From Candolleomyces eurysporus (Eukaryota > Basidiomycota > Agaricomycetes > Agaricales > Psathyrellaceae): a stretch of 64,000 nt of DNA. How positions within the stretch are numbered: the first letter of the stretch is position 1; each line of letters opens with the position of its first letter. The translations under genes were made by a program, and so were the position numbers. The notes under the pieces were generated by a model, which was not told the origin of the DNA, did no database searches, and worked only from the letters and a program-made list of their open reading frames with translations. The stretch is taken from assembly GCA_027579435.1 (NCBI GenBank), contig JANBPK010000814.1:83580-147579 (forward strand). Reading direction: 5' to 3'. Positions 46,502 to 57,777 of the stretch are shown here, piece after piece.

Positions 46502-48277
46502 ATGACAGAAATCGCACCAGACGCGAGAGGGATAGCAGCCTATATAGCGTCTCAAGAACTCATAAAGGTACGCGTCAGGAAGAAAATCGAACTTACTGGC
46601 TGACCAGAAGACCCCAGGTTTCTTCCTTGTTGCCTTCCAACCGTAACCGCTCCTGGGTGGTGCACTCGTTGGTCAATTCCTTGGAATTGCTCAAGGAATC
46701 ATCCTTGCCAGGGAGGAAAATACGGGTTGTCAAGCCGCAATGTGCCACCCAGCAAGCCCTATCTGTATACCATAGCAAGGACTATCTCGAGTTCGTACTC
46801 AACGAATCGACAGAAAACACGGTTTCGACCGCCTCGGAATATGGCCTTGAAGACGTGAGTAAGCCAGTCTATGTATGGCAGTCTTCCATTTATCGCCCCA
46901 AATGCATTCAGGACTGCCCTGTCTTTCCAGGTGTTTCTTCATATGTCCAACTCGTCGGCGGGGCAACCTTGACCGCGGTCGAAACGCTCAAGACAGGTTT
47001 TGCTGAAGTAGCAATCTGCTGGGATGGAGGAAGGTGCGATTTACAAGTGCATCTCCTCACTGTATACCTATGATTCCTGACATTCTCACCTTCATTTGGA
47101 AGGTAGACACCACGCCCGTAAATCCAAAGCCTCGGGCTTCTGCTACGTCGCCGATTGCACTCTAGCTATCTTGGCGCTTAAGAAACCTACGCCGATCATC
47201 CCAAAACCAAAGATCATGTATCTTGACCTGGATTTACATTTCTCTGATGGTGTCTCTGAGGCTTTCCATCTACCTCAGTCGTCGAATTCTCAAATTCTCG
47301 TGCGTTATTTTTCAAGTCTAACCCCCAGGCCCACTTACCGATCTATTCACGCCTGACTTCATACAAACACGTCCTACCTCTGCCAGACTTTTAGCATCCA
47401 TCACGCAGCACCTGGTTTTTTCCCTGCCTCACTTCGCGCAGAACTCCCCGACGCGTCCTCTGACGACTTTGACCCATTCACCCTGTCCATCCCTCTCAAA
47501 CAAGGGGCGTCAAATCAGACATATGAGCGTATCTGGCCTCTCTTAGAACGTGTCAGGGATGCATTCCAACCTGACTACGTCATTGTTCAATGTGGTGTTG
47601 ATGGCCTCGCAGGCGACCCCTACGCCACTTTCAACTGGTCGATAGATGTGAACGTGCGTGGGTCGATGGGTTGGTATGTGAACCAGATCGTGAATGAGTG
47701 GCCTGGGAGGAAGTTGTTGCTTGGTGGCGGTGAGTCGCGATCTCGTTGTATTCTTCGCTTTCCTTGCTAATACATAGCTCATTTACTTCACGGGTGTGTT
47801 TGCGTTCCGTTTGGGTTGATAAACTGAAGGAGGCTACAATTCACCAAACGCTGCTCGTGCTTGGGCGTACTTGACATCCATTGCTGTGGGTACCGGTTTC
47901 TCTCGTCGCGCTGTCAACTATAAATACTCATGAGACCCTCCCCCTTTCGTTCTCCAGCTGAAGAGGCCTTTAGATCTGGAGACAGAGATCCCTGACCATT
48001 CCGCCTTTCCACTTTATGCACCCTCATTTACCGTGAGTACCATACCCCTGCCCTCCCCTTTCTACCCGCAGTTGACGCCGCCGCCACTGCTAAATCTTCC
48101 AATTGATACAACAAAATGAATAGTTACTCATTACACATACGTTCTATACAGCTCGATGTTACAGCCGGAAACATGCAAGATACCAATACAAAGGACTATC
48201 TAAACGCAGTCGTAGAAACATATCAACACGTCATCTCTGGCCTCGAGCTCAGGATGGCTTCGTCATCTCGGTCGTGA
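46502..48277 (+). CDS. Class I histone deacetylase, HDAC8/Hos1-like
   Basis: The ATG at 46502 opens MTEIAPDARGIAAYIASQEL and splices in phase 0 to VSSLLPSNRNRSWVVHSLVN. Catalytic blocks: GGRHHARKSKASGFCYVADC with the paired His; IMYLDLDLHFSDGVSEAF with the Asp and His zinc ligands; SIHHAAPGFFP; QCGVDGLAGDPYATFNWSID with the third zinc-ligand Asp; GGGGYNSPNAARAWAYLTSI with the active-site Tyr. The usual DLDLHHGDG is here DLDLHFSDG, so two neighbouring residues differ while the zinc ligands stay. Stop TGA is at 48275-48277. It removes acetyl groups from histone or other lysines. Convergent with P450-2, 113 bp between stops. Confidence 0.88.
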
Positions 48278-48390
48278 AGAAAAGGCTAAAAGAAGAACAG
48301 AGGAAGAAGGGGGTGGTTACATAAGTTGTCGTCGAAGTTGAAAAACGTTATTCGTCGCAGGGTCGTTATGCTGAAGCTCTCAGGAAGACT

Positions 48391-51311
48391 TCAGGCTTTG
48401 TTGGTGTTGGGCTTCTTCACCAACTCGACCTTCAGCGGAAGCTCAGGTTCAAGGCTTCCGTCAACGCTTGGAGCGGCGATGTTGTTCATCCTCCAGATTA
48501 TGTTCTTGCCTTCCGGAACGGAGAATCGGAATTGCTCGACAAGGACACACAGTACGACCTCTGCCAAGAAAAAANCGCGTATCAGAACGAATGCATCCAG
48601 ACCAGACAGACCAGGCAAAAACGAGACTCGGGGTAGGATGTAGATTGATTGATGGAAAATAGAATACGCACTCATCTCCAGTTGACTGAATTTGAACCCA
48701 ATGCAAGACCTATTTCCGCCATTGAATGTCATCCTGTGCGTTGTCGCCCACCATCAGTTAACGAAATCCACTTGATCAGACGTCGCGAGCCGCAAACATA
48801 GCAACGCTGACCGTCCCAGAGGCTAAGTGACTCACAAATGAGAATAAACTCCAGGAACCTTGGCGTTCAGAACTGTTTCAGGGAGAGAACTCAACCATCG
48901 CTCGGGCTTCCACTCGTATGAATCCGGGCCCCATAGATCTGGGTTGGTGTTGGAGGAGAGCATGGACATGAGGAGTGGAGTGCCTTTGGGGATCATAACG
49001 TGGTCCATGAGGTTGCCGTCGATTCCGCGGACGGGTTTGGAGAATGGGAGTACCGCGTCTGCGTGGGCTCTATACATAGACATAATTAAAGTATCAAGGC
49101 GCGCTTAAATGGTTGTTCGGTTTGAGAAGAGGAAAGGGTGTACGCACTCTCGGATTGTGAACGCTACCGGAGGATGCCTAGTGGCATTGAAAAAGTGGGG
49201 AAAAGGTCCGGTGAGAGTGAGGAGACCGATAAGATTGATGGACCATCGTACTTACAGTCTTAGGGTTTCACGGCAGATAGCGTCGAGGTAAGGAAGCGAG
49301 ATCAACTCGTCGAACATTAGTTCTCCATGATGCTCTTCACGAGCCTTGATAATCTCGGCTCTCAGCTTGTCTTGAGCCTCCTGATTCTCGCTTAGAAGGT
49401 GCAGAACACGCGCGAGGGCGTTGGCGGTTGTGTCCATCGCGGAGAAAATGAGGGTCCTAATTGAACAAATAATGAGAAATGCGTAAAAGCAGTGGACATT
49501 TTCGGTGCGATGGCACCGCACAGATAGCTCAGCAGGCTAGACTATAAGATGAATACTTACGACATTTGTGCGATGACTTCAGATTCGGGGCATTTGTCTT
49601 CTGCAGTAGCTTCCATGTTTGCTCTCACTGTGAAGGAGAACCGAGTTCCGGTTAATTTAGTGGGCTTGTTCTAGGCTCACAATACCCTGAGGAGATGACC
49701 ACAGTAGGACTTACTGAGGATACTCAAAATGTCCTTGCCTCCGCCAACCTGATCGGTGACCTTTCCATCCCCTTTCGCCAAAGCCTCCTTTTTCGAGTCG
49801 TAAATCGTGATAGAGGTATCATAAATCACGTCGATGATATCTCTGAGCTCATGTGCGTCTTTCCAAGGCAAGACGTCGAGGAGCCATCGTCTGAAGCGAG
49901 GGGTTCCGATATGGTGAATCCAGGGAAGGACGTATTGCCGGAAGAAGAGCAGCCGACTAATCAACGGGCTGTTTGCATAGGGGGTGGAGTATCAGTATCA
50001 GGAGGTCAGCAGTGTGTGCACGCGCATGGGTGAGATGGATATAGATAAGGCAGGTTAAACCCCACCCCCCTCTTTTTCGCGTCGATCACGGAAGACGAAA
50101 TGACAATGTTCGGTTAACTTACATGAGCATCTTGGTGGACTCCACATACGGGTGTTCCGGGGCGCCGATGAGGAGGGGGTCGAACGAGTAGCCCAATCCA
50201 GCTTGTCCAATCAGCTCGAGTGCCGTCCGTGACATCCATGATAACAGGTCAACCTTGTAAGATACCTGTCAGTCATGGAGACTTGGAAATCGAGCTTGAT
50301 TTGACTCTCACCTCGCATGACCCTTGGGAAGCAAGCTGGGAAATGGCATCCCTAAGCTGTGGACGTTCGAATAAAAAGGGTGCGTGAGCACATGCCCTAT
50401 GATTGTGAGGCGAGGTGTCAAACCTTATAGGTGACATCATAAAAGATCGGAACTGTGCATATGCCGTCTGTAAAAGGTCATGAATGATTGAATGAGGACA
50501 TAGACTTACCCATATCGCGCATATGCGCGTTCGAGAACACGGGGTTAAGCATTCGACGTTGCTTGCGATGGTGGTCGCCTGCAGTTCACAGGGAGAGGTA
50601 AACCATAGGAACTCGTGCTCGTTGTCGAGCTGAGCACTCACCAATGGTGCCAAGAAGCCCATCCCCAAAGATCAGCTTATTCCCCCTTCAGGAAGGTCAG
50701 AAATAGAGAACCTCCGGTGGCCGGTGAGAAGTGTGGTACGCACGCTATAAAGGCGTCGCTTTCTTCAAAAATGTGTTGATCCTAAAAAACGTTGGTGAGA
50801 TAGAAGGTCGGACACGAGGATCACCGTGGTGCTGGACCCACCTTGATCGCGATATGGTGCAGTGCCTTAGGGTCGAAGACATACAGGATTTTTTGCTACG
50901 TCGGCGGTGTCAAGGCCGTTGAGCGGTTGAGAACGGTGGGAGTCGCGTACCTGGAAAGGACCGTGAACTTTGATAATCCCACCATCTGCAGAGGCGGGTA
51001 ACTAGGAGTGAGAGTCGTGGGTCGTCGTGAAAGGGGAAGAGGACGCACAGTGGTCGGAGATCTTTCTATGAAACGCAAAGGCAAGGTCTGGGTTCGCAAG
51101 CTCTTCGAAATTGCCTGCAATAACGTTTGAGTCTTGGAATGTGGCCCCGGGTAGAGTGGGTGGATTCTTTCTTACCCTTCAAGAAGGATTTCGAAGCAGG
51201 ACCTGGGATGTTGTCTAGCGGACTCTTCTTAACGACGCTCCTGACAAAGCGAAGGAAGGACCAGAGGAGAACCCCGACTAGGAGGGAGACGATGGGGAGG
51301 GAGAGAGGCAT
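48391..51311 (-). CDS. Cytochrome P450 monooxygenase 2 (CYP4-like clan)
   Basis: The ATG at 51311 begins MPLSLPIVSLLVGVLLWSFL, an N-terminal membrane anchor, then KSPLDNIPGPASKSFLKG (Pro-rich hinge). Multi-exon splicing yields FEELANPDLAFAFHRK, an exon with LNPVF-type C-helix sequence near 50525, TLIFSAMDTTANALARVLHL (I-helix), CRETLRL (ExxR), SYEWKPERWLSSLPE and FNGGNRSCIGFKFSQLEM with the heme-ligand Cys. The last exon begins VVLCVLVEQFRFSVPEGKN and ends KKPNTNKA. The N at 48575 is in the last intron. It is more like P450-3 than P450-1 in the hinge. ER-anchored oxidase; substrate unknown. Confidence 0.87.
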
Positions 51312-52150
51312 GGGGGGTCAAATAATTTCCGTGATTTGCCTGATGCTCTTTTATATGGCTTCCATGTGTCTGATACGGTTGATTTAGCGCCAAGGTACCA
51401 TTTGGACACCGGTGTGCTGGAGTAACCTTTATGTATACATGGGTTTGCACACCTGAATCGATATCTACGCCATCACCTACTCGCGTTCATTTCCAGTGCA
51501 AAGCATGGGAACCCGATTCCCCAGACACACTGCAACACCACTCTAAGCCTCGTTATTCTGACGTATATTTGAGAAATGAACTGACGAGACGTTGTGTCGA
51601 AGACGTTCTACTTGGAAAATTAAAAGGCGTCACAGGAGTAAATTTGGGATTCCCCCAGGAATTTTTGCACCCTTCCGAGGTTGCTCGGTTCAGGGCAGAA
51701 TCAAGGATTCCGAGATATTGATAGTGACGCCTTGGGGACGCAAGGGGACGCCACTGCCATTGTCGGGACTCCGCTGATCTTATCTGAGATGTTCGCAGTT
51801 TGGAGATGCATGCACACACAAAGCGCACAGGGTGTTTCAGGGTGAAATAAATGAGGCATGGCCCATGGGCCAAATCGGCCACCGAGAATATGGGCGGCGA
51901 AACACCCTTATCAGGGACACACATGTAGGTAGGTGCAAGTGGAAACGGACGACCTGTCATAAAAGGTCCGTTGCCAGAGGTTGCCTGGTGCCCTGGAAAA
52001 GGATGATGGTGGCGGACTGGCGGTGGCTTGACACGCATATGGTGTGAAATACGTTACATAAGCAGCGTTTTCGGCAAAACTCGGCAGGGCGACTCGGGAG
52101 AGATCACTTGGTGCTGGCAGCGTCCTCTTCCACAAATTCACATCCAGGCA
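51312..52150. other. Intergenic between P450-2 and SAM50
   Basis: 839 bp between divergent ATGs. Open stretches up to 161 codons (51553-52038 minus) have no motif and are not called. Presumed promoter sequence for both genes. Confidence 0.4.
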
Positions 52151-53834
52151 ATGTCGGAGGAGCCTTCACACTCCTTACGCCCACCACTTCAAAATTCATC
52201 TGCTCCTCGCGACAAGGAACCCAAAGAAATCGAAAAGATTCGAAAATGGCAGGAAGAACGGATAGCTAGGCGGTTGAGGGGTGAATACGAGTCGGCGGTA
52301 TTGCATTTGCAGGAAGTCGTGAGTGATTTCGTCCCTTCAGTTGCTATGATCTTAAAATTGCCATTAGATAGATGGAAACCTCAAAAATCCTGTTAGTATC
52401 GCGTCAGTACGCGTTGAAGGAGCGAAGAACACGCGCAAGTCATTCCTTGGGTCCATCATCGACCCTATTCTGGCCGCCAATTCAACGAGTGTCGAGGATG
52501 GCCGGAGTAACCTGGAGTCCGTGTTGCATACGACGCGCAAGGTTGCAGACATCCTCCAAAAGGCCGACATCTTCACCAGCGTTGAGGCTCAAATTGAACG
52601 TGCGCGAGACCCACTATCCCCTAACCGGGACGTGGACGTGGTGTTCCGTACCAAGGAGCGCGGCCGATACACTGTCACCAGTTCTACGGAACTGGGAAAC
52701 AACGAGGGGAGCGCTAGCGCTTCTGCGACTGTCCGAAACGTCTTTGGTGGGGCCGAAACGCTGACGGCCAACGTTTCCTTGGGCACCAAGACTCGACGCT
52801 CATACTCTGCCACTCTCACTGCGCCTCTGACTCCCGACCTCAACACATTTGGTACCCTCAACGTTTTCGGCTTGGAACGGGATCAAACGTCGTATGCCAG
52901 CTGCTCCGAGGGCCTCCGGGGGGNTCAGAACCACTATCAAAGTGAGCTAGGTTAGCAGGCATCTGTCAAAGCTTCCATTTTCCTGACAATCTGTCTACAG
53001 GGGAGAGGTCATGAAATGGGGTGGGAAGGCGTCTATCGACACATTCGAGACTTAACACCGACAGCGTCGATTACCATCCGCGAATCAGCAGGAGAGACCC
53101 TTAAATCGTCAATCTTCCATTCTTGGATCCACGACACTCGGGACGATCGCATTGCGGCAACTCGCGGTCACTATGTCAAACTTTACCATGAGTTCGCGGG
53201 GCTTGGGGGGGGACGCCTCTTTCTACAAGACAGAAGCCGAGGGTCAGATCTCACGTCCCATCACGGAAGGAGTGTCGTACTCGATTGCTGGCCGTGGTGG
53301 GCTTCTTTGGGGTCTCAACAAACCCCTTCTCTTCTCGGATCGCTTCCAGCTTGGCGGGCCGACCTCTGTAAGATCGTTTAAAGCAAACGGTCTTGGTCCA
53401 CATGATGGAGGTACGTCTCTTGCATGTCACGTCATCCACCTCTTCCTCACCCCATACTACCCAGCTGATTCCGTTGGCGGAGACATTTACTACTCTGTTG
53501 GAGCCAGTATCATCTCCAACATCCCTAACAAACCGCATTGGCCCATTAAAACTCATGCATGGGTCAATGCCGGAAGATTGGACCAAGTGGATCGATGTAC
53601 GTACCCAGAAGGTCTTCTAATTCTCATTGGCTGACCTCATGCAATACAGCTCGTCCACTGGTTGACAATGTAAAAGATCTGCTGGTCAAACCTTCCATAT
53701 CCGCTGGTGTCGGCCTTATCTATCGGTTCGACCCAGTGCGTGTAGAGGTCAACTTTGGTGTACCTTTGGTCGCAAATAAAAGCGACGGGACGAGGAAAGG
53801 TATCCAGGTTGGCGTTGGTTTAGAGTTCCTATAG
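52151..53834 (+). CDS. SAM50: Sam50/Tob55, beta-barrel assembly protein of the mitochondrial outer membrane
   Basis: The ATG at 52151 opens MSEEPSHSLRPPLQNSSAPR. A first intron joins ESAVLHLQEV to the POTRA region IDGNLKNPVSIASVRVEGAK, then STSVEDGRSNLESVLHTTRK. The Omp85-type barrel follows: TELGNNEGSASASATVRNVF, HEMGWEGVYRHIRDLTPTAS, LYHEFAGLGGDASFYKTEAE, DRFQLGGPTSVRSFKANGLG (with the family's FxLGGxxSxRGF-like loop) and the C-terminal VPLVANKSDGTRKGIQVGVG. Ends GLEFL with TAG at 53834. Sam50 inserts beta-barrel proteins such as porin and Tom40. Dropping the N at 52924 restores EGLRGVRTTIK into the next exon; counting it as a base breaks the frame. Confidence 0.92.
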
Positions 53835-54425
53835 ACCCGGAGGACACCTGTTGCTATTGTACCACATTTATTAGTAATGCTAACAGTCCAGATTCCCGCC
53901 CCTCCTTCTGCGTTCTTAGATACTGGACATTTCTGCTCTTCCCGTCGGGTGAGTCCTTGTGCTTTACGGGCGCCGGAATTGACGGTGCATGATTGTTCTG
54001 GGAGAACCTAGGTTAAATTCCCTCGTTCTTGAGACCGACGCATGAGATCTTATTTCCTCGCAAGGCTACAGTTCCGATGAGCCTGGTCATTTTCCTGGAC
54101 CTCCCCTTCATTTTCCTTGAATTCTTCCTCTACCATTGTCTGCTGACCTCTGCACCCGATGAAAGAGCCTTGAAATGTCGCCTGACGGTCTGCTCCCGGC
54201 TTGTGCGTCTCGGTCGGCACTGATCTCATGATCGTCCAGAAGCCTTCGAAGAATTCGCGAATATGTTTGCTTTGCTCCGCGCCCGACATTGTTTCGAACT
54301 TGTTCATCCTTCGACTCGGGCCGTGCCTTTGGAGCAGGAACTTGCATCGTACATATAAATAAAGTCCTAATGCTATTCTATTCTGGCGGCAGCCTGGGTC
54401 TACTCGGACGCCACATTGTTGTGCG
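53835..54425. other. Intergenic between SAM50 and GH51 gene
   Basis: 591 bp with no supported gene; a minus-strand stretch at 54050-54347 lacks motifs. Presumed GH51 promoter. Confidence 0.4.
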
Positions 54426-57400
54426 ATGGTATCACTTCTCTATTCGTTATGGCTTCTCTTCATGTGTGCGGCTGTGGGGCATGCGGTGACAGTCACCGTC
54501 GATGCTACCGCGAAACACCCGATTCCGAGCACGTTGTGTGGGTGCTTCCTATTGTACTGTTCGGGCTGCTCGCTGACTTTGGACTGAATGGCTTTCAGGG
54601 TCTTTGATGTACGAGGTAAGATGAAGCCTGGCTGATCGAGGAATGCAGCTAAATGGAGTTTGGGTTTCGTCGACGTACAGGATATTAGCGTATGGTTTTT
54701 TTTTGGTTCTGTTGTCGAAGGAATCGCTGATTTGCTTCCGTTCATACTAGTATGTAGGTGTTTCTTCCTGTTCCTCAGGAGACGCAATCAAACGTAAACC
54801 CGGATGATAGAGTGGCGATGGAGGTCTCTACGGAGAGTGTAAGTCTGTTCATATCTCTTCTGCCCTCGTTCTAAGTACCCCCGCAGTGCTCAAGAATCGA
54901 GCGCTTCAACTCGTAACCCCAGGTACGTGCATCCTTCGATTGAGAATGATATTGAAGCACTTTCTAAACCTGCACCACAGGAACTTCTACTGCTGCTCTA
55001 ACAGGTTGGCAAGCTTTGAATGGCGCGACGATCAGCGTCATTAGGGAGAGCACCGCGGTCTCGACGGCTCTTCCCAATGCTCTGCAAGTGAGGATTCCTA
55101 CCGGCCGAACGGGCACCGCTGGGTTTGCGAATACGGGGTACTCGGGTTCGTTCCTTCGTGTCTTCACAGCAAAGCTAGATGACCGATGCATATATCCTCC
55201 TAGGCATCAAAGTGGTCTCTACATGGAAGTACACCGCGTCATTCTACTACCGCTTCCCATCGTCCACAGGGTTCAATGGGAACATCGTCGTGGGACTTCA
55301 AACGACCTCAGGCCAAGTGCTCGCCTCCGCTACCGTTCCTGTGTCGGGATCCCAGACGACTTGGAGGCAAGCGACTGTGGAATTGTTCCCGAATGCCACA
55401 CCAGGAAACAATAATAATTTGTTCACGATTTCGGTGGATGCGGCGAGTGCTGCGGGCCAGACGATCAATTTTGCGATGCTGTCGTTGTTCCCGCCGACAT
55501 TCAAGAATAGGGCGAATGGGATGAGGATCGATCTTGCTGAAGTATGTGGAACTATCACCTTTTTCGTCGATATCCCTTCAGATGTTGACTGCAAACTATG
55601 AAAGGCTTTGGCGGAGATTCGACCAGGTCTGTTCCGGTTCCCAGGTGGGAATAACCTCGAGGGTCAGACGGTGGAAAGGAGGTGGCAGTGGAGGAAGACA
55701 GTCGGACCCATGGTTGACCGACCTGGTATGTGGGCTGGATCATTGTGTCTTCCGGTTTTTAATTCGTTGATTTGCTCAGGTCGTATGGGTGATTGGAGCT
55801 ACGTGAACACAGAGTAAGAGCCCATGTCTACTCTCGACTTTGGTGACCAGACTCCGACCACTTACGCCCATCTTCAGTGGACTGGGCTTACTGGAATACT
55901 TGTACTGGTGTGAAGATCTCGGAGCAGAGCCTATCATGGGGGTTTGGGCAGGTGCAGTCCTCTTCGCATGTCCGCTTCAACATAAAAGACTTAGAAGATG
56001 CCTCAGGCTACGCCTTGGGTGGCACGAGTGTTGCAGAGAACCAGCTAGATCCTTACATTCAGGAAGCTATCGATCAGGTTACCTTTCCCTACTAATGCAT
56101 TGCTTCTGTGCTGAACGTTGCCTCTACTACAGATCAACTTTGTCATCGGAGATCCCGCGAGAAATTCAGCAGGTGAGAGACCAGTAAAGTCGATTGAGCG
56201 AAGCAGTCCGAATAACGCCTTATTTCCAGCTGCGCTACGCGCTTCTCTGGGTCGTCCTCAGCCGTTCAAGCTGCTATACGTCGAGATTGGAAACGAAGAC
56301 TTCTTCGCGGCCAATAGCTATGTATACCGCTGGAGACGATTTGTTACAGCTCTCCAGCGAGAATTCCCTCAGCTTCGTATGTCTATCTCGTTATCTTAGA
56401 TTTAGTGTACCGCTCACTGTGTTTTTGCAGGATTTATTGCGACTACCAACCCAGGAAACCCGGTGTTAACGCCTGCGCCGACGGAGTACGACGTCCATGT
56501 TTATCAGACTCCAAGTGATTATATTTTCGTTTGTGGAACGTTTTGTTCCCGAACTAATCGCACCTTTGTGTCCTGACAGCGTGGTTTGCACAAAACGTTT
56601 TCTATTACGACAGTTTCCAGGTAGGTTTCCCTTTTGTGTGTACTCGTGCTAGGGACTAATCTATTGACACCAGCGCAATGGGACAAAATACTTTGAGGTG
56701 GGCTCTTCAAAGCATCAGTGTGCACCTACATTGTTGAAGCATGGCTGATGAACACGTCAACCCAGGGCGAGTATGCAGCGATATCCACCAACCCAAATGA
56801 TTTGTTCGGATCCCCAAGCAACGGCCGCCTTGTCTACCCCACTGTGCAAAGTAGAGTGTGGTTCATTCATTTCAGCAGTAATTCGCTGACTGTTCGTGTC
56901 CTCCAGGCGCTGTCTCGGAAGCGGCTTTCATGACTGGCCTTGAAAGGAACGCTGACATTGTGTACGTGATCGTGTTAAGTAAAGGGAACCTCATCTGATT
57001 CCTTGCGCAAACATTGCTATAGATTTGCAGCAGCTTACGCTCCGCTCATCGGGGTAAGTGTACGCTTCCTCGCCGTCATCAGTCTGAAGACTAATAAGTG
57101 ATTACCGGGGTATAGCACGCTACCAATAATCAATGGGTGGGTCCACTCTATTCCCAACAAGTACACCCATGGTTATCAATTAATGTATTGCTTTCCAAAG
57201 ACTCCTAACTTACTGGCATTTGAGTAAGCCCACCCACTGTTCCTCGTGTTGATACTAATCAATTGGCCTAAAAGTGCGGGATCGGTCTATCGATCGACGA
57301 GTTACCACGTTCAGAAAGTGGGTGCTCTTCTCTTACCCACGACTGTTCATAATTGACCCTGCTACTCTTCCAGTTATTCGGTACATATCGAGGTGACGAG

Positions 57401-57777
57401 TATCTCTCGAGTACCCTCCCCGACCGACGCGGGACAACCTTCTGGAGCGTGGTTCGCAACAGGACTTCGAACGAGATAATTATCAAGGTACCCACTGATA
57501 ATCCTTGGACCTTTCCGTCCTACTCGCCCAACTTACTATTCTCCTACAGATTGCAAATACTGGAACCTCGGCGACACCCTTCACATTTGTGTTGCCATTC
57601 AACACAGTTGCAAGTACTGGTACGGTTCAAACCCTGTCTGGTACTGCGACAGCGAGCAACTCGCCTAGCAATCCGAACTCAATTGTACCCAGAACGAGCA
57701 GTGTCACAACTGGGAAGTCATTCAACTTCAACGCAGGCCCCGTGAGCTTCAATGTGATCACATTCGTTGCTTATTGA
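54426..57777 (+). CDS. Secreted alpha-L-arabinofuranosidase, glycoside hydrolase family 51
   Basis: The ATG at 54426 opens MVSLLYSLWLLFMCAAVGHA, a signal peptide, then VTVTVDATAKHPIPSTLCG. The family's N-terminal motif (LMYEDISSGDGGLYGELLKN) is assembled from short exons: 54599-54615 (17 nt), 54681-54689 (9 nt) and 54811-54838 (28 nt). A carbohydrate-binding-like region follows (TWKYTASFYYRFPSSTGFNG). The catalytic barrel has LAEIRPGLFRFPGGNNLEG, YVEIGNEDFF with the acid/base Glu, TEYDVHVYQTP, and FEGEYAAIS with the nucleophile Glu. The C-terminal beta-domain ends FNVITFVAY, TGA at 57775-57777. It releases arabinose from arabinoxylan and pectin side chains outside the cell. Confidence 0.9.
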
